DNA of 64,000 bases from Terriglobia bacterium (GTDB lineage: Bacteria > Acidobacteriota > Terriglobia > Bryobacterales > Bryobacteraceae): NCBI GenBank assembly GCA_020073445.1, contig JAIQFE010000001.1, forward strand, positions 248,001-312,000. Direction: 5' to 3'. Below the pieces are notes generated by a model. That model did no database searches, was not told the DNA's origin, and worked only from the letters and a program-made list of their open reading frames with translations. Of the stretch, positions 50,401 to 57,550 are shown piece by piece. A program made the translations under genes and the position numbers. Numbering within the stretch: position 1 is the stretch's first letter; each line of letters opens with the position of its first letter.

Positions 50401-51626
50401 TAGCACCCTCTAGCGCGACCACTCTTACGGCGAACTTCACTACGCAGTACCTGTTAACTACCGGCGTAACTGGGAGTGGCGGCATTACGGCCAATCCCGT
50501 CTCAGCCAGCGGGTATTACGACAGTGGAACCTCGGTTCAGCTGACGGCGGCTGCCGGCGGCGACAACGCGTTCGCAACCTGGAGCGGCGATCTGAGTGGC
50601 AGCGCGAATCCGCAGAGTATCGTGATGTCGGCGCCGCGAACCGTGACGGCAAACTTCCAGCCTCCAGCGGGATCCTCCACAAGCTTCCTGACTGGCGTTG
50701 CGTTGAACTCGCCCCCGCTGCGAAACGACTTTGGTGGCTGGATCGGCATGAAGCTGACGGTGGGAAATGCGCCGCTGACAGTGACGTCACTGGGCCGCAT
50801 CTTCCTATCGGGCAATACCGGAAGTCACACCGTCAAACTGGTGCGAGCCAGCGACGGCGGGGATGTGCCGGGCGGATCCGCATCGGTGCCAATGGCGGGC
50901 GGCACGGCTGGCCAGTTCCAATATGTGTCCCTGGCCAGTCCGATCACTCTGCCGGCCAACACGGCTTACTATCTGGTCAGCCAGGAAGTTGTGGGCGGCG
51001 ACAAGTGGTACGAACATGGCTCGGTGTCTTCGACCGGCGTCGCCGCGGTCAACAGCTCGGTGTACTTCTACAACGGATCCTGGATCTCCGTGGATGGGCC
51101 CAACACTTCTTATGGACCGCCCAACTTCCTGTACTCGGCGATTTCACAGCCGCCACCGGATCCGAATCCCCGGTTCGTGACGGGCTACAACCTGAACAAT
51201 AAGCCGCTCAGGAACGATTTTTCCGGTTGGGTCGGCATGAAGCTCACCGTGGGAGCCAGTGATCTGACGGTCAAAGCGCTCGGCCGTATCGTTGTGTCCG
51301 GTAACGCTGCTACTCATTTGGTCAAATTGGTGCGCGCTTCCGACGGGACGGATGTGCCGGGCGGATCGGTATCCATAGCGACGGCGGGCGGAACTTCAGG
51401 CCAGTTCCAATACGTGTCGCTGCCGAGTCCCGTCACCTTGACGGCCAACACTGCGTACTACTTGGTCAGCGCCGAAGTGAATGGAGGCGACACCTGGTAT
51501 GACCATGGCACAATATCGTCGGCCAGCGTGGCCGCTGTGAATAACTCCGTCTACTTCTACAACGGCGCCTGGATCTCCGTGGATGCACCCAGCACGTCCT
51601 ATGGTCCTGTCAGTTTCCTGTATTGA
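47424..51626 (+). CDS. Giant secreted beta-propeller and repeat-module protein
   Basis: 1400 residues, GTG start at 47424, signal peptide 1-17. Residues about 20-540 form a PQQ-like beta propeller (DVLFVATMNNSIYAFDA, GVIYLLNRNNMGHL, DGMLYVWDKTGVLRAF). Next come modules in the order X-A1-B1-X'-A2-B2: A modules start at residues 607 and 1087 (SFVTGVALNSPPLRNDF), B modules at 772 and 1250 (FVTSYNLNNKPLRNDF), each about 150 residues, beta-rich, ending FLY or LLY. X units read HTIA...WSDGGA and ANFTTQY. The A/B copies are spaced by 1434-1440 bases, so the unit X-A-B was duplicated. Likely a secreted or surface adhesin or scaffold. Confidence 0.82.
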   Translation: MRPAVILLAATTCLCFGQVSVPMAQYNFDRTGANLGELILNTNNVNPAQFGKLFSRAVDDSVYGLPLIIPNLTIAGGVRDVLFVATMNNSIYAFDATDASRTLPYWSVNLGTPGLGDSWIGPVHFGILSTPFIDVATSTIYVVAEIQNGPDVGLYVHALDITTGQQKYGSPRRMSFSFPTEGVTLTNVAGGIQRAGLLVSNGVLYIALANIRSGDYDSQEGFVQSFDAHDLTHQLGNFQATPGAPEGKGGIWEAGRGLPADASGVYFSVAGGAYSSTGTPRDFGSSIVKVAPGTLSVQDWFTPQNWQYLFDNNLDPAAAGVTLIPGTQLLFAGGKEGVIYLLNRNNMGHLEGTDGQAIQRFQAGFGCAQNTAAPDCAQSLGTAYWDRGGDGMLYVWDKTGVLRAFHFNGQIFDTATPQVGTLDVGMTGGPSVSANAGDPSSSIVWAVTTSNVDSATPGPGTLRAFRADDITHELYNSDINQAADSLGTMTKFAPPVVANGKVYVATQSNSVQVYGLLPAGGDTTIASSPAGLSVTVDNVACITPCVFRWSSGSNHTIAASTQAGPPGTRYVFNAWSDGGAASHVITAPSAATTYTANFTTQYPLDTSFVTGVALNSPPLRNDFSGWIGMKLTVGASPLTVTALGRIFLAGNSGIHIVKLVRAGDGLDVPGASVSVAMSGVTAGQFQYVSLPGSVTLAANTAYYLVSQEALGGDKWYEHGALSSTSVATVNSSVYFYNGSWFSVDASNTSYGPPNLLYSQDAAPPPPPDPGPQFVTSYNLNNKPLRNDFSGWVGMKLTVGASALTVNSLGRIFVSGNTGTHVVKLVRASDGTDVPGGSASVSMVGGAAGQFRYVSLASPVTLPANTTYYLVSEEAVGGDPWYDHGALSSSSVAAVNSSVYFYNGSWIPLDGPNTSYGPPSFLYGPAAGTIPVTVQTNPPGLSFSADGTAYTSTQVLNWIPGSTHTIATTAQSGGSGTQYIWNTWSDGGALSHTVAPSSATTLTANFTTQYLLTTGVTGSGGITANPVSASGYYDSGTSVQLTAAAGGDNAFATWSGDLSGSANPQSIVMSAPRTVTANFQPPAGSSTSFLTGVALNSPPLRNDFGGWIGMKLTVGNAPLTVTSLGRIFLSGNTGSHTVKLVRASDGGDVPGGSASVPMAGGTAGQFQYVSLASPITLPANTAYYLVSQEVVGGDKWYEHGSVSSTGVAAVNSSVYFYNGSWISVDGPNTSYGPPNFLYSAISQPPPDPNPRFVTGYNLNNKPLRNDFSGWVGMKLTVGASDLTVKALGRIVVSGNAATHLVKLVRASDGTDVPGGSVSIATAGGTSGQFQYVSLPSPVTLTANTAYYLVSAEVNGGDTWYDHGTISSASVAAVNNSVYFYNGAWISVDAPSTSYGPVSFLY

Positions 51627-51807
51627 GACGCGCTCAATTCCTGACGCGCCAAATCGAGATTTGCGTACGGACGGAGAGGACGCATAGACTACTGAAGTAA
51701 CGGTTTCGTCATCGCCACGCCGCGTATTACACCCCGTCGTTGTACAGGTCCCGCCACCTCGTGAGGGGCGCTCTTAGCCCGACTGGGTTGTGCCACGCCT
51801 TGCCAAC

Positions 51808-52269
51808 TCACCCTTTGGGCGGCCGTCTCATGTCGCCGCGGCAGGCGCTCGCGCCACAGTGGCACTCTTGCGGATCTTGATTGGTATCAAAAGAGTAGTC
51901 GACTGTTAGTTCCTCACCGGCTCGGATTGCACGCAGTGAGACGTAATAGATCCGCCGACTGGCGACGATGTGAGCTTCCAGATTCGGTTCGCATGAATGA
52001 TTAATGATCTCCGCCCCTGATCCGTTGACCGCCCCGTCGATCCCCCAGTAAGAATCCAGCATGAAGATATAGGTGAACTCCCCCTCCAGGCGACGACTGA
52101 TGAGGCGCCGGCTGATCCGCTCTCCGGTATACTCGATGACCCTTTTGCGCTTGGGGATATCTTCCATCGCAAAGACGCCAAAACGATGGATTCGCGATGG
52201 TCTGAGCCGGAGAGCAAATTTGGAAGCCTTCGGATCGAGCTTCGGTTTGTGGATCAGCTCATCAGCCAA
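51808..52269 (-). CDS. SET-domain protein methyltransferase
   Basis: 153 residues. A compact SET domain with all hallmarks: RIHRFGVFAMEDIPKRKRVIEYTGE, FMLDSYWGIDGAVNG, the NHSCEPNLEAH catalytic motif, VSLRAIRAGEELTVDYSF, and a post-SET zinc cluster CHCGASACRG. SET enzymes methylate lysine. Eukaryote-like SET proteins are rare but known in bacteria; a horizontal origin is possible. Neighbours do not point to a substrate. Start ATG at 52269; the gene is alone on the minus strand, 86 bases after a GHWEG-type gene. Confidence 0.9.
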   Translation of the reverse strand: MADELIHKPKLDPKASKFALRLRPSRIHRFGVFAMEDIPKRKRVIEYTGERISRRLISRRLEGEFTYIFMLDSYWGIDGAVNGSGAEIINHSCEPNLEAHIVASRRIYYVSLRAIRAGEELTVDYSFDTNQDPQECHCGASACRGDMRRPPKG

Positions 52270-52355
52270 CGACCAAACTCCTGACGGAATACGAGACTGC
52301 TCTGTGAGCGGTTGCTGCGGCAGGGATCATGGCTTGTCGGTAACTATCCTCTAGG

Positions 52356-53393
52356 CTATCTCGGCTGTTTTTTTTCGTCGGCGCGGGCGCCCCCGAGAAT
52401 TCCCGCAAGACCGTAGTTGCCCTCATGGCAGGCGTGTTCGAATAATGGTCCGTCACTCGCGATCATGGGGATTTCCCCTTTCCAGGGCTTGATGAACGCG
52501 GTCGAATCCTCCACGGTGAACTCGTATAAGAGGAGATCCGGGGCGGTTCTGGTGAAGCGCTCGATCAGATGCAGATTCTCGTCGGCGCCTCGGAACCGGG
52601 TCTTATCCGTGAAATTAGTAGAGTCAACCACCAGAGTATTGCCTTCCCAGTGCCCGCGCGCATCGCCCTTCCATTGACGGACCGTCGGCGGCAGATGAGG
52701 ACTGCCGTCCAGGGGAATGATGCGCATCTCATGCATGACTTCCATCAGCAGCGCCACATATCCGGGCGCCTGCACGATCTGATAATTCGTCGTGAGCGGA
52801 CCGTACTGATGGTTGTCGTAAAAACTAGGAAGCATCGGTGGTCCAGTCATCGGGAACACAATGCATCGCTCATACAATGGGCGGTCTTCGGGACCATCGG
52901 CCGGATGTTCCCTGGCATAGGCCCGGTCTGCCTCGACTCTCTGTTGTGCTTGCGGAGTGAGTGCGGGAACTTTCCCATCTTCTGGAACCACGATGATGGA
53001 CGTGCGCAGATTTGGTGCGCGTTTCGAGTCTGCGTCCCACCAGAAGTCGTTGTAAGTGCCAACCTGCCCAGCAGACAGCGGCTTTTCGCGGGACGAGCGA
53101 TTGAAAACTTTCGCTTCGTAGGCGTCCATTTCCTCCGAAGTGAGAAACTGCTTCCCCTCAAGTTCCTTAGGTCGCTCCAATGGGATGATCGAGGCGTTGC
53201 TCCAGATTCCCTGGAGGTCCGGTTGGCCATCCACCGTTCGTGGGGGAGTCCAGGGCCTCTTCGCTGATTCTGGCTTTTTCGGCGGTGAGCCTCTCTGAGC
53301 CAAGGCCGAGACAGCCAGAGGTAACATCGCCACCACCGCTAGCACCAGATTCCCGGTCGCCCGCTTCTTTTGCCGGTAGAGCCGTGTCGGCAT
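52356..53393 (-). CDS. Secreted acidobacterial protein, GHWEGNTLVV family
   Basis: 345 residues; signal-like N-terminus (RATGNLVLAVVAMLPLAVSALA). Begins PWTPPRTVDGQPDLQGIWSN, which parallels the DGKPDLSGLW start of the paralogue at 10272-11339, and has ARGHWEGNTLVVDSTNFTDKT with LHLIERFTRTAPDLLLYEFTVED. Same family, no established function. It is divergent from the FGE-like gene with a 142-base gap, suggesting shared control. A longer in-frame start at 53441 has no support. Confidence 0.82.
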   Translation of the reverse strand: MPTRLYRQKKRATGNLVLAVVAMLPLAVSALAQRGSPPKKPESAKRPWTPPRTVDGQPDLQGIWSNASIIPLERPKELEGKQFLTSEEMDAYEAKVFNRSSREKPLSAGQVGTYNDFWWDADSKRAPNLRTSIIVVPEDGKVPALTPQAQQRVEADRAYAREHPADGPEDRPLYERCIVFPMTGPPMLPSFYDNHQYGPLTTNYQIVQAPGYVALLMEVMHEMRIIPLDGSPHLPPTVRQWKGDARGHWEGNTLVVDSTNFTDKTRFRGADENLHLIERFTRTAPDLLLYEFTVEDSTAFIKPWKGEIPMIASDGPLFEHACHEGNYGLAGILGGARADEKKQPR

Positions 53394-53535
53394 GAAATCG
53401 TCCTTTAACTGCGTTCCGTAGAATACAAACAAATTGATCACGGCGCAAACGATCTGGGCGGTCCTTGTCGGACGGGAGGTCCTGGCGAGCCGGCTCGCTG
53501 TCAGACTATACTCGACCAGTGTCCTGGAAACCCAT

Positions 53536-54411
53536 ATGATCTCGATCCGCGTCGGATTCCTGGTCGCGCTGACCGCGCTTGCTCAGAGCCAAAGTGCCCT
53601 AAGCCCGAATGCGTCTAAATCCGCGCCCGGTGGGACGAAGAACCCTACTCAAATCGAATTCGTGAAGATTGCTCCCGGCGAATTCACGATGGGCTGCGTG
53701 CCGGGCGACACGGATTGCATAGAAGATGAAGTGCCTCGCCACAAAGTGCAGCTGACGAAGGGCTTCGAAATGGGCAAATACGAAGTCACCCAGGCCCAGT
53801 GGGAAGCCGTCATGGGGTCGAACCCCAGCGACAATAAAGGTGCGCGGAATCCCGTGGATAACGTGAGCAAAGACGAGATTCATGCATTCCTGGACAAGCT
53901 CAACGCGCACAACGACGGCTATAAATACCGGTTGCCTACCGAAGCGGAGTGGGAATACGCCGCCCGCGCAGGCGCGCCCGATCCTCCGAAGTCGTCCCTC
54001 GGCGATTATGCCTGGTTCGCCGATAACTCGAACGACGAGTCGCATCCGGTGGGTTTGAAGAAGCCCAACGGCTGGGGCCTCTACGACATGCTCGGCAATA
54101 TGCGGGAATGCGTCGAAGATCGGGCGGCCTATTACGACTACGCCCCGTTGGCCGAAGTCAGCGTAGATCCCAAAGGGCCTCAAGGCGGCCGCAGTGGGGG
54201 TGGCGGCGGCCGTGGACCTGGCGGTGCGGGCCGGCGAGGTTACGATGACAAGGGCAGGCTCGTGATCAACGGCGCGGCGATGCCGATTTTCCGCGGCGGC
54301 GGATGGGATAATTTCGCTCCCTACGTGCGGAACTCCGCGCGTTACTACTATTACGATACGAGTTTTAAGGCCAACGACATCGGCTTCCGAGTGGTGCGGG
54401 AAGCGCAATAG
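53536..54411 (+). CDS. FGE-sulfatase (SUMF1-like) domain protein, non-catalytic type
   Basis: 291 residues; signal peptide 1-20 (ISIRVGFLVALTALAQ). The domain reads IEFVKIAPGEFTMGCVPGD, GFEMGKYEVTQAQWEAVMGSNPS, YRLPTEAEWEYAARAGAP, WGLYDMLGNMRECVEDR and FRGGGWDNFAPYVRNSARYYYYD...GFRVVRE. The two Cys residues that act in formylglycine generation are not in the C-terminal region, so it is likely a binding or other FGE-like role. A Gly-rich insert (GGRSGGGGGRGPGGAGRRG) sits before the last domain part. Start 53536; the DUF6152 gene follows after 17 bases. Confidence 0.86.
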   Translation: MISIRVGFLVALTALAQSQSALSPNASKSAPGGTKNPTQIEFVKIAPGEFTMGCVPGDTDCIEDEVPRHKVQLTKGFEMGKYEVTQAQWEAVMGSNPSDNKGARNPVDNVSKDEIHAFLDKLNAHNDGYKYRLPTEAEWEYAARAGAPDPPKSSLGDYAWFADNSNDESHPVGLKKPNGWGLYDMLGNMRECVEDRAAYYDYAPLAEVSVDPKGPQGGRSGGGGGRGPGGAGRRGYDDKGRLVINGAAMPIFRGGGWDNFAPYVRNSARYYYYDTSFKANDIGFRVVREAQ

Positions 54412-54428
54412 AATTTCCGGAGGATCTG

Positions 54429-54878
54429 ATGAAGAAACCAGCGTGGCTGTTCTCGCTCGGTGCCTGCTTGTTGTGCTCTTGGATTCCGATGTTCGCGCAT
54501 CACTCCTTCCAGGCCGAGTATGACGATGGGAAGCCGGTCACTTTGACCGGCAAGGTGACGAAGGTTTCGCCGGACAACCCGCACGGGTGGATCTATATGG
54601 ATGTGAATAACGACAACGGCAAGACAATCCACTGGGCGGTCGAACTGCCTCCGCCGAACGTTCTCCAAAAGAACGGCTTCGGCACCTCCGTCTACAGAGC
54701 CATGGAGGAGGCCCATGAGGAGGTCACGGTGCAGGCGTTCCTTTCCAAGGATGGCTCGAAGCACGCCTGGGCCGCCGGCCTTACGCGTGGCGACGGCAAA
54801 ACAGTCATTACATTGGGAGGCCTTCCCGCGCAGCCCTTCAACGTCAAGCCTACCGGCGACCGCAAGGTGAAGCAGTAA
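54429..54878 (+). CDS. DUF6152 family secreted protein
   Basis: 149 residues. Signal peptide 1-23 (WLFSLGACLLCSWIPMFAHHS). Mature start AHHSFQAEYDDGKPVTLTG, then DNPHGWIYMDVN and HWAVELPPPNVL, the pattern of DUF6152, a small beta-barrel-like protein found beside GHWEG-family genes in acidobacteria. AGGATC-type ribosome-binding site upstream. Directly follows the FGE-like gene, so both may be one operon. Function unknown; His residues near the N-terminus (AHHS) could bind a metal. Confidence 0.87.
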   Translation: MKKPAWLFSLGACLLCSWIPMFAHHSFQAEYDDGKPVTLTGKVTKVSPDNPHGWIYMDVNNDNGKTIHWAVELPPPNVLQKNGFGTSVYRAMEEAHEEVTVQAFLSKDGSKHAWAAGLTRGDGKTVITLGGLPAQPFNVKPTGDRKVKQ

Positions 54879-54887
54879 CCAATTGAG

Positions 54888-55406
54888 TTATTCCTTGTCC
54901 TTCGGCTGCGTGTCGCGGACCTTGATCAACCACTTGCCATTGACGCGCACCAGTTCGTTGCGTTCCCAGCCTACAGCCGCGATGCGGGCCGGAGCGTTGG
55001 GTGCGTCACCAGCGAAGATGGTGGTCCAGTAAGCGCGCAAGATCGCGTGATCCTTATCGATGAACTCCAGATACGGGTTCATGCTCGTGTGATACATCGC
55101 GGGACGCTTTTGCCCGGTCTTCGATTCGGTCTCCACGTTGCGCTGACGCAGGTCGGCAATCATCTTGTGCAGTGCATCATGGCCTTTCGTCGCATTTGCT
55201 CCGCTGCCGAATTGGCCATCCGGCGTGAACGTCGCGATATACGCATCCGCGTTCTCCGTGTCCAGAGCACGCGCATACTGCCACATCAACTTCTCGATTT
55301 CGGCGCGATCTTTTGCCTCGCGCTCGAAAGCGCTCTGCGCGAAGGCCGGCAGCGCGGACAACGACAATCCCAAAGCCACGGTCATTGCCAAATGTTTCTT
55401 AGTCAT
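54888..55406 (-). CDS. Secreted SnoaL-like (NTF2 fold) protein
   Basis: 172 residues; signal peptide 1-23 (LAMTVALGLSLSALPAFA). The mature part is a SnoaL/NTF2-like cone fold: EIEKLMWQYARALDTENADAYIATFTPDGQF, HKMIADLRQRNVETESKTG, YHTSMNPYLEFIDKDHAILRAYWTTI, VGWERNELVRVNGKWLIKVR. Such domains can be enzymes or binding proteins; the active residues cannot be assigned. Convergent with the DUF6152 gene, 9 bases between ends. Confidence 0.87.
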   Translation of the reverse strand: MTKKHLAMTVALGLSLSALPAFAQSAFEREAKDRAEIEKLMWQYARALDTENADAYIATFTPDGQFGSGANATKGHDALHKMIADLRQRNVETESKTGQKRPAMYHTSMNPYLEFIDKDHAILRAYWTTIFAGDAPNAPARIAAVGWERNELVRVNGKWLIKVRDTQPKDKE

Positions 55407-55482
55407 CCTCCACTCCTTTCAAACAAGCATAGCTGTCCTTAATATGGGCAGGTGGTTAAGTGTCTAAAGGGTTGGGAGTTGC

Positions 55483-55559
55483 TGGTGCGCCCGGAGGGAC
55501 TCGAACCCCCGGCCTACTGGTTCGAAGCCAGTCGCTCTATCCAGCTGAGCTACGGGCGC
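55483..55559 (-). tRNA. tRNA-Arg (TCG)
   Basis: On the minus strand the acceptor stem GCGCCCG pairs with CGGGCGC, followed by discriminator A and an encoded CCA (55483-55485). T8 A9, the D stem GCTC...GAGC, anticodon arm GACTGG-CTTCGAA-CCAGT and T arm with GGTTCGAGTCC are all present. Anticodon TCG reads CGN arginine codons. 77 bases, single gene, between the SnoaL-like and CYTH genes. Confidence 0.95.
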
Positions 55560-55597
55560 ATCGCCTCATCGTATCATCCTATGAGTAGAGATTCATT

Positions 55598-56161
55598 ATG
55601 GCGGTGGAAACCGAAGTAAAGCTGCGTCTGCCCGGAGGCGCCGGACACGCGAGGGCCCTGCTTGAACGGCACGGCTTACAAGCGACCGGCCCCCGCCAGC
55701 TCGAGACCGACCAGACCTTCGATCTGCCCACCGGCGAGTTAAGGCAGAGTAGCCGTCTGCTGCGGCTGCGCTCGGCGGGCGACCGGTGGACCGTCACTTA
55801 TAAAGGTCCGCCCGCTGCCGGGGACCGGCACAAGAGCCGCGAAGAAATCGAGACTGAAGTGACTGATGGCCCGGCGTTCGTGCAGATCCTGGAAAGGCTC
55901 GGCTATCAGCCATCGTTCGCTTATGAGAAGTTCCGGACCACCTTTAAATCTCCCGGCGGCGATGGAATCGCAACGCTGGACGAAACCCCCATCGGCGATT
56001 TCATGGAACTAGAAGGCCCGGGGTACTGGATTGATCGAACCGCCCAACAGCTGGGGTTCGGGCCTGCCGATTACATCACATCATCCTATGCAACGCTTTA
56101 CGAGGAACATCGGCGATCCCATGCAACAGTACCTCGCGACATGAAGTTCCAGAGCCCTTAG
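55598..56161 (+). CDS. CYTH domain protein (class IV adenylate cyclase-like)
   Basis: 187 residues. The ExExK signature sits at residues 4-8 (VETEVKLRLP). Other conserved positions: ETDQTFDLPTGELRQSSRLLRLRS, RWTVTYKGP, HKSREEIETEV, and ATLDETPIGDFMELEG. CYTH enzymes act on triphosphates (thiamine triphosphatase, inorganic triphosphatase, or CyaB cyclase); the specific substrate cannot be called. Start ATG at 55598. The gene stands alone after the tRNA. Confidence 0.9.
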   Translation: MAVETEVKLRLPGGAGHARALLERHGLQATGPRQLETDQTFDLPTGELRQSSRLLRLRSAGDRWTVTYKGPPAAGDRHKSREEIETEVTDGPAFVQILERLGYQPSFAYEKFRTTFKSPGGDGIATLDETPIGDFMELEGPGYWIDRTAQQLGFGPADYITSSYATLYEEHRRSHATVPRDMKFQSP

Positions 56162-56284
56162 ACAAAACCACCCTAGTACCTCAGAAGGTATTGTTCATTT
56201 GGAAAGCGGATGGTATTCTTCCAATAGATTCGTGGCCAAGATTTTCACAATACGCGAGACCGGCATGACGGAGAGCAGATAACA

Positions 56285-56734
56285 ATGCTTGAACTCATCG
56301 TCACCCTGGTCATCACGGTAAGTTCGGTGCTCATGTTGGGCTACTGGTTCCGTTACAGTTGCCTGCTGATCCTGAGCGCGGAAACCACCCGTGATTATGC
56401 GGCCGACATCGCCACTGCGAATCAGTTGAGCTTCCTCCAGGTCCAAGCGGAACTGCGCGAGCAGCAACCGGCCGATCTGAACCGGCTGCAAGCTTCTCTC
56501 GACCGCGACCTAGCAGTTGTCACCTACCTGATCCAGAATGCCTCCGGGCAGGGCGAGTGGGGAATCGAAGCGCGGATGTTGAAACTGAACTATCGCCTGA
56601 TGAGCACCTGGTGCAGCGTCAGCCAACGCTTCTCGCCGGAAGCGGGACGCCGCGCGCTGGACGAGATGTCCATGATCGTGTCGCACTTCGCGAACTCGCT
56701 GGGCGAACAGGCTTCCGCCGGCGCGGCAGCTTAA
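56285..56734 (+). CDS. Conserved protein with one membrane helix
   Basis: 149 residues. One N-terminal membrane helix (residues 2-20, LELIVTLVITVSSVLMLGYW) with a short hydrophobic follow-on (CLLIL), then a helical domain of about 110 residues: RDYAADIATANQLSFLQVQAEL, RLQASLDRDLAVVTYLIQNAS, EARMLKLNYRLMSTWCSVSQ, ALDEMSMIVSHFANSLGEQ. No family recognised. Convergent to lptB, 31 bases away. Confidence 0.68.
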   Translation: MLELIVTLVITVSSVLMLGYWFRYSCLLILSAETTRDYAADIATANQLSFLQVQAELREQQPADLNRLQASLDRDLAVVTYLIQNASGQGEWGIEARMLKLNYRLMSTWCSVSQRFSPEAGRRALDEMSMIVSHFANSLGEQASAGAAA

Positions 56735-56765
56735 TCGCAAGCGCAGCTTAGTCAAGTCGGGCGGC

Positions 56766-57545
56766 TTAATCCTTAAGCGACGATCCTTCGGTTTCCGGCA
56801 CTTGCCAACGACCGCTCTGCCACTCCAGATTGAAATTCTCGCCCAGGTAAACACGGCGGACCTCGGGATCGTTCCCTAACTGGTCGGGTGTGCCCGAGCG
56901 GAAGATGCGTCCGTCGTTGATGATGTAGGCGCGGTCCGTCACCGCCAGCGTTTCACGAACGTTGTGGTCCGTCACCAGGATGCCGATGCCGGAGCGTTTG
57001 AGATCGAAGATGATCTTTTGCAGTTCTAGCACTTGAATGGGATCGATTCCGGAAAACGGCTCGTCGAGCAGCAGGTAGCTGGGTTCGATCACCAGGCTGC
57101 GGGCGATCTCCACGCGGCGGCGCTCGCCGCCCGAGAGCATATAGCCCTTGCTGTGACGGACGGTTTCCAATCCCAAGTCCCGAATCAGGCGATTGGCCCG
57201 GTCACGCCGGTCGTGCCGCGAAAGCCGCAGTGTCTCCAGGATCGCCATCAGGTTGTCTTCGACCGACAGCTTGCGAAACACCGACGCTTCCTGGGGCAGG
57301 TAGCTGATGCCCTTCCGGGCGCGCTGATACATCGGGGCGGACGTAATGTCCTCGTCGCCCAGCAGCACCTTGCCGGAATCCGGCGAAATCAGTCCGACGA
57401 TGCAGTAAAACGAGGTCGTCTTGCCGGCGCCGTTGGGACCGAGCAGGCCCACGACTTCGCCCTGCTGGACCTTAATCGAAACGTTATCGACGACCTTGCG
57501 ACCGCGGTATGCTTTGGTGATTTCCGCTGTATGAAGCGCTTTCAC
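56766..57545 (-). CDS. lptB: LPS export ABC transporter ATP-binding protein LptB
   Basis: 259 residues. Walker [11 protein letters not shown] near 35-44, Q loop LPQEASVF, signature [13 protein letters not shown], Walker [14 protein letters not shown], His switch LVTDHNVRE. The sequence matches the LptB subgroup ([35 protein letters not shown]). It powers LPS extraction with LptF/G, which are not in the window. Directly downstream of the LptC/LptA fusion gene (5 bases), so one operon on the minus strand. Confidence 0.95.
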   Translation of the reverse strand: MKALHTAEITKAYRGRKVVDNVSIKVQQGEVVGLLGPNGAGKTTSFYCIVGLISPDSGKVLLGDEDITSAPMYQRARKGISYLPQEASVFRKLSVEDNLMAILETLRLSRHDRRDRANRLIRDLGLETVRHSKGYMLSGGERRRVEIARSLVIEPSYLLLDEPFSGIDPIQVLELQKIIFDLKRSGIGILVTDHNVRETLAVTDRAYIINDGRIFRSGTPDQLGNDPEVRRVYLGENFNLEWQSGRWQVPETEGSSLKD

Positions 57546-57550
57546 ATGCT

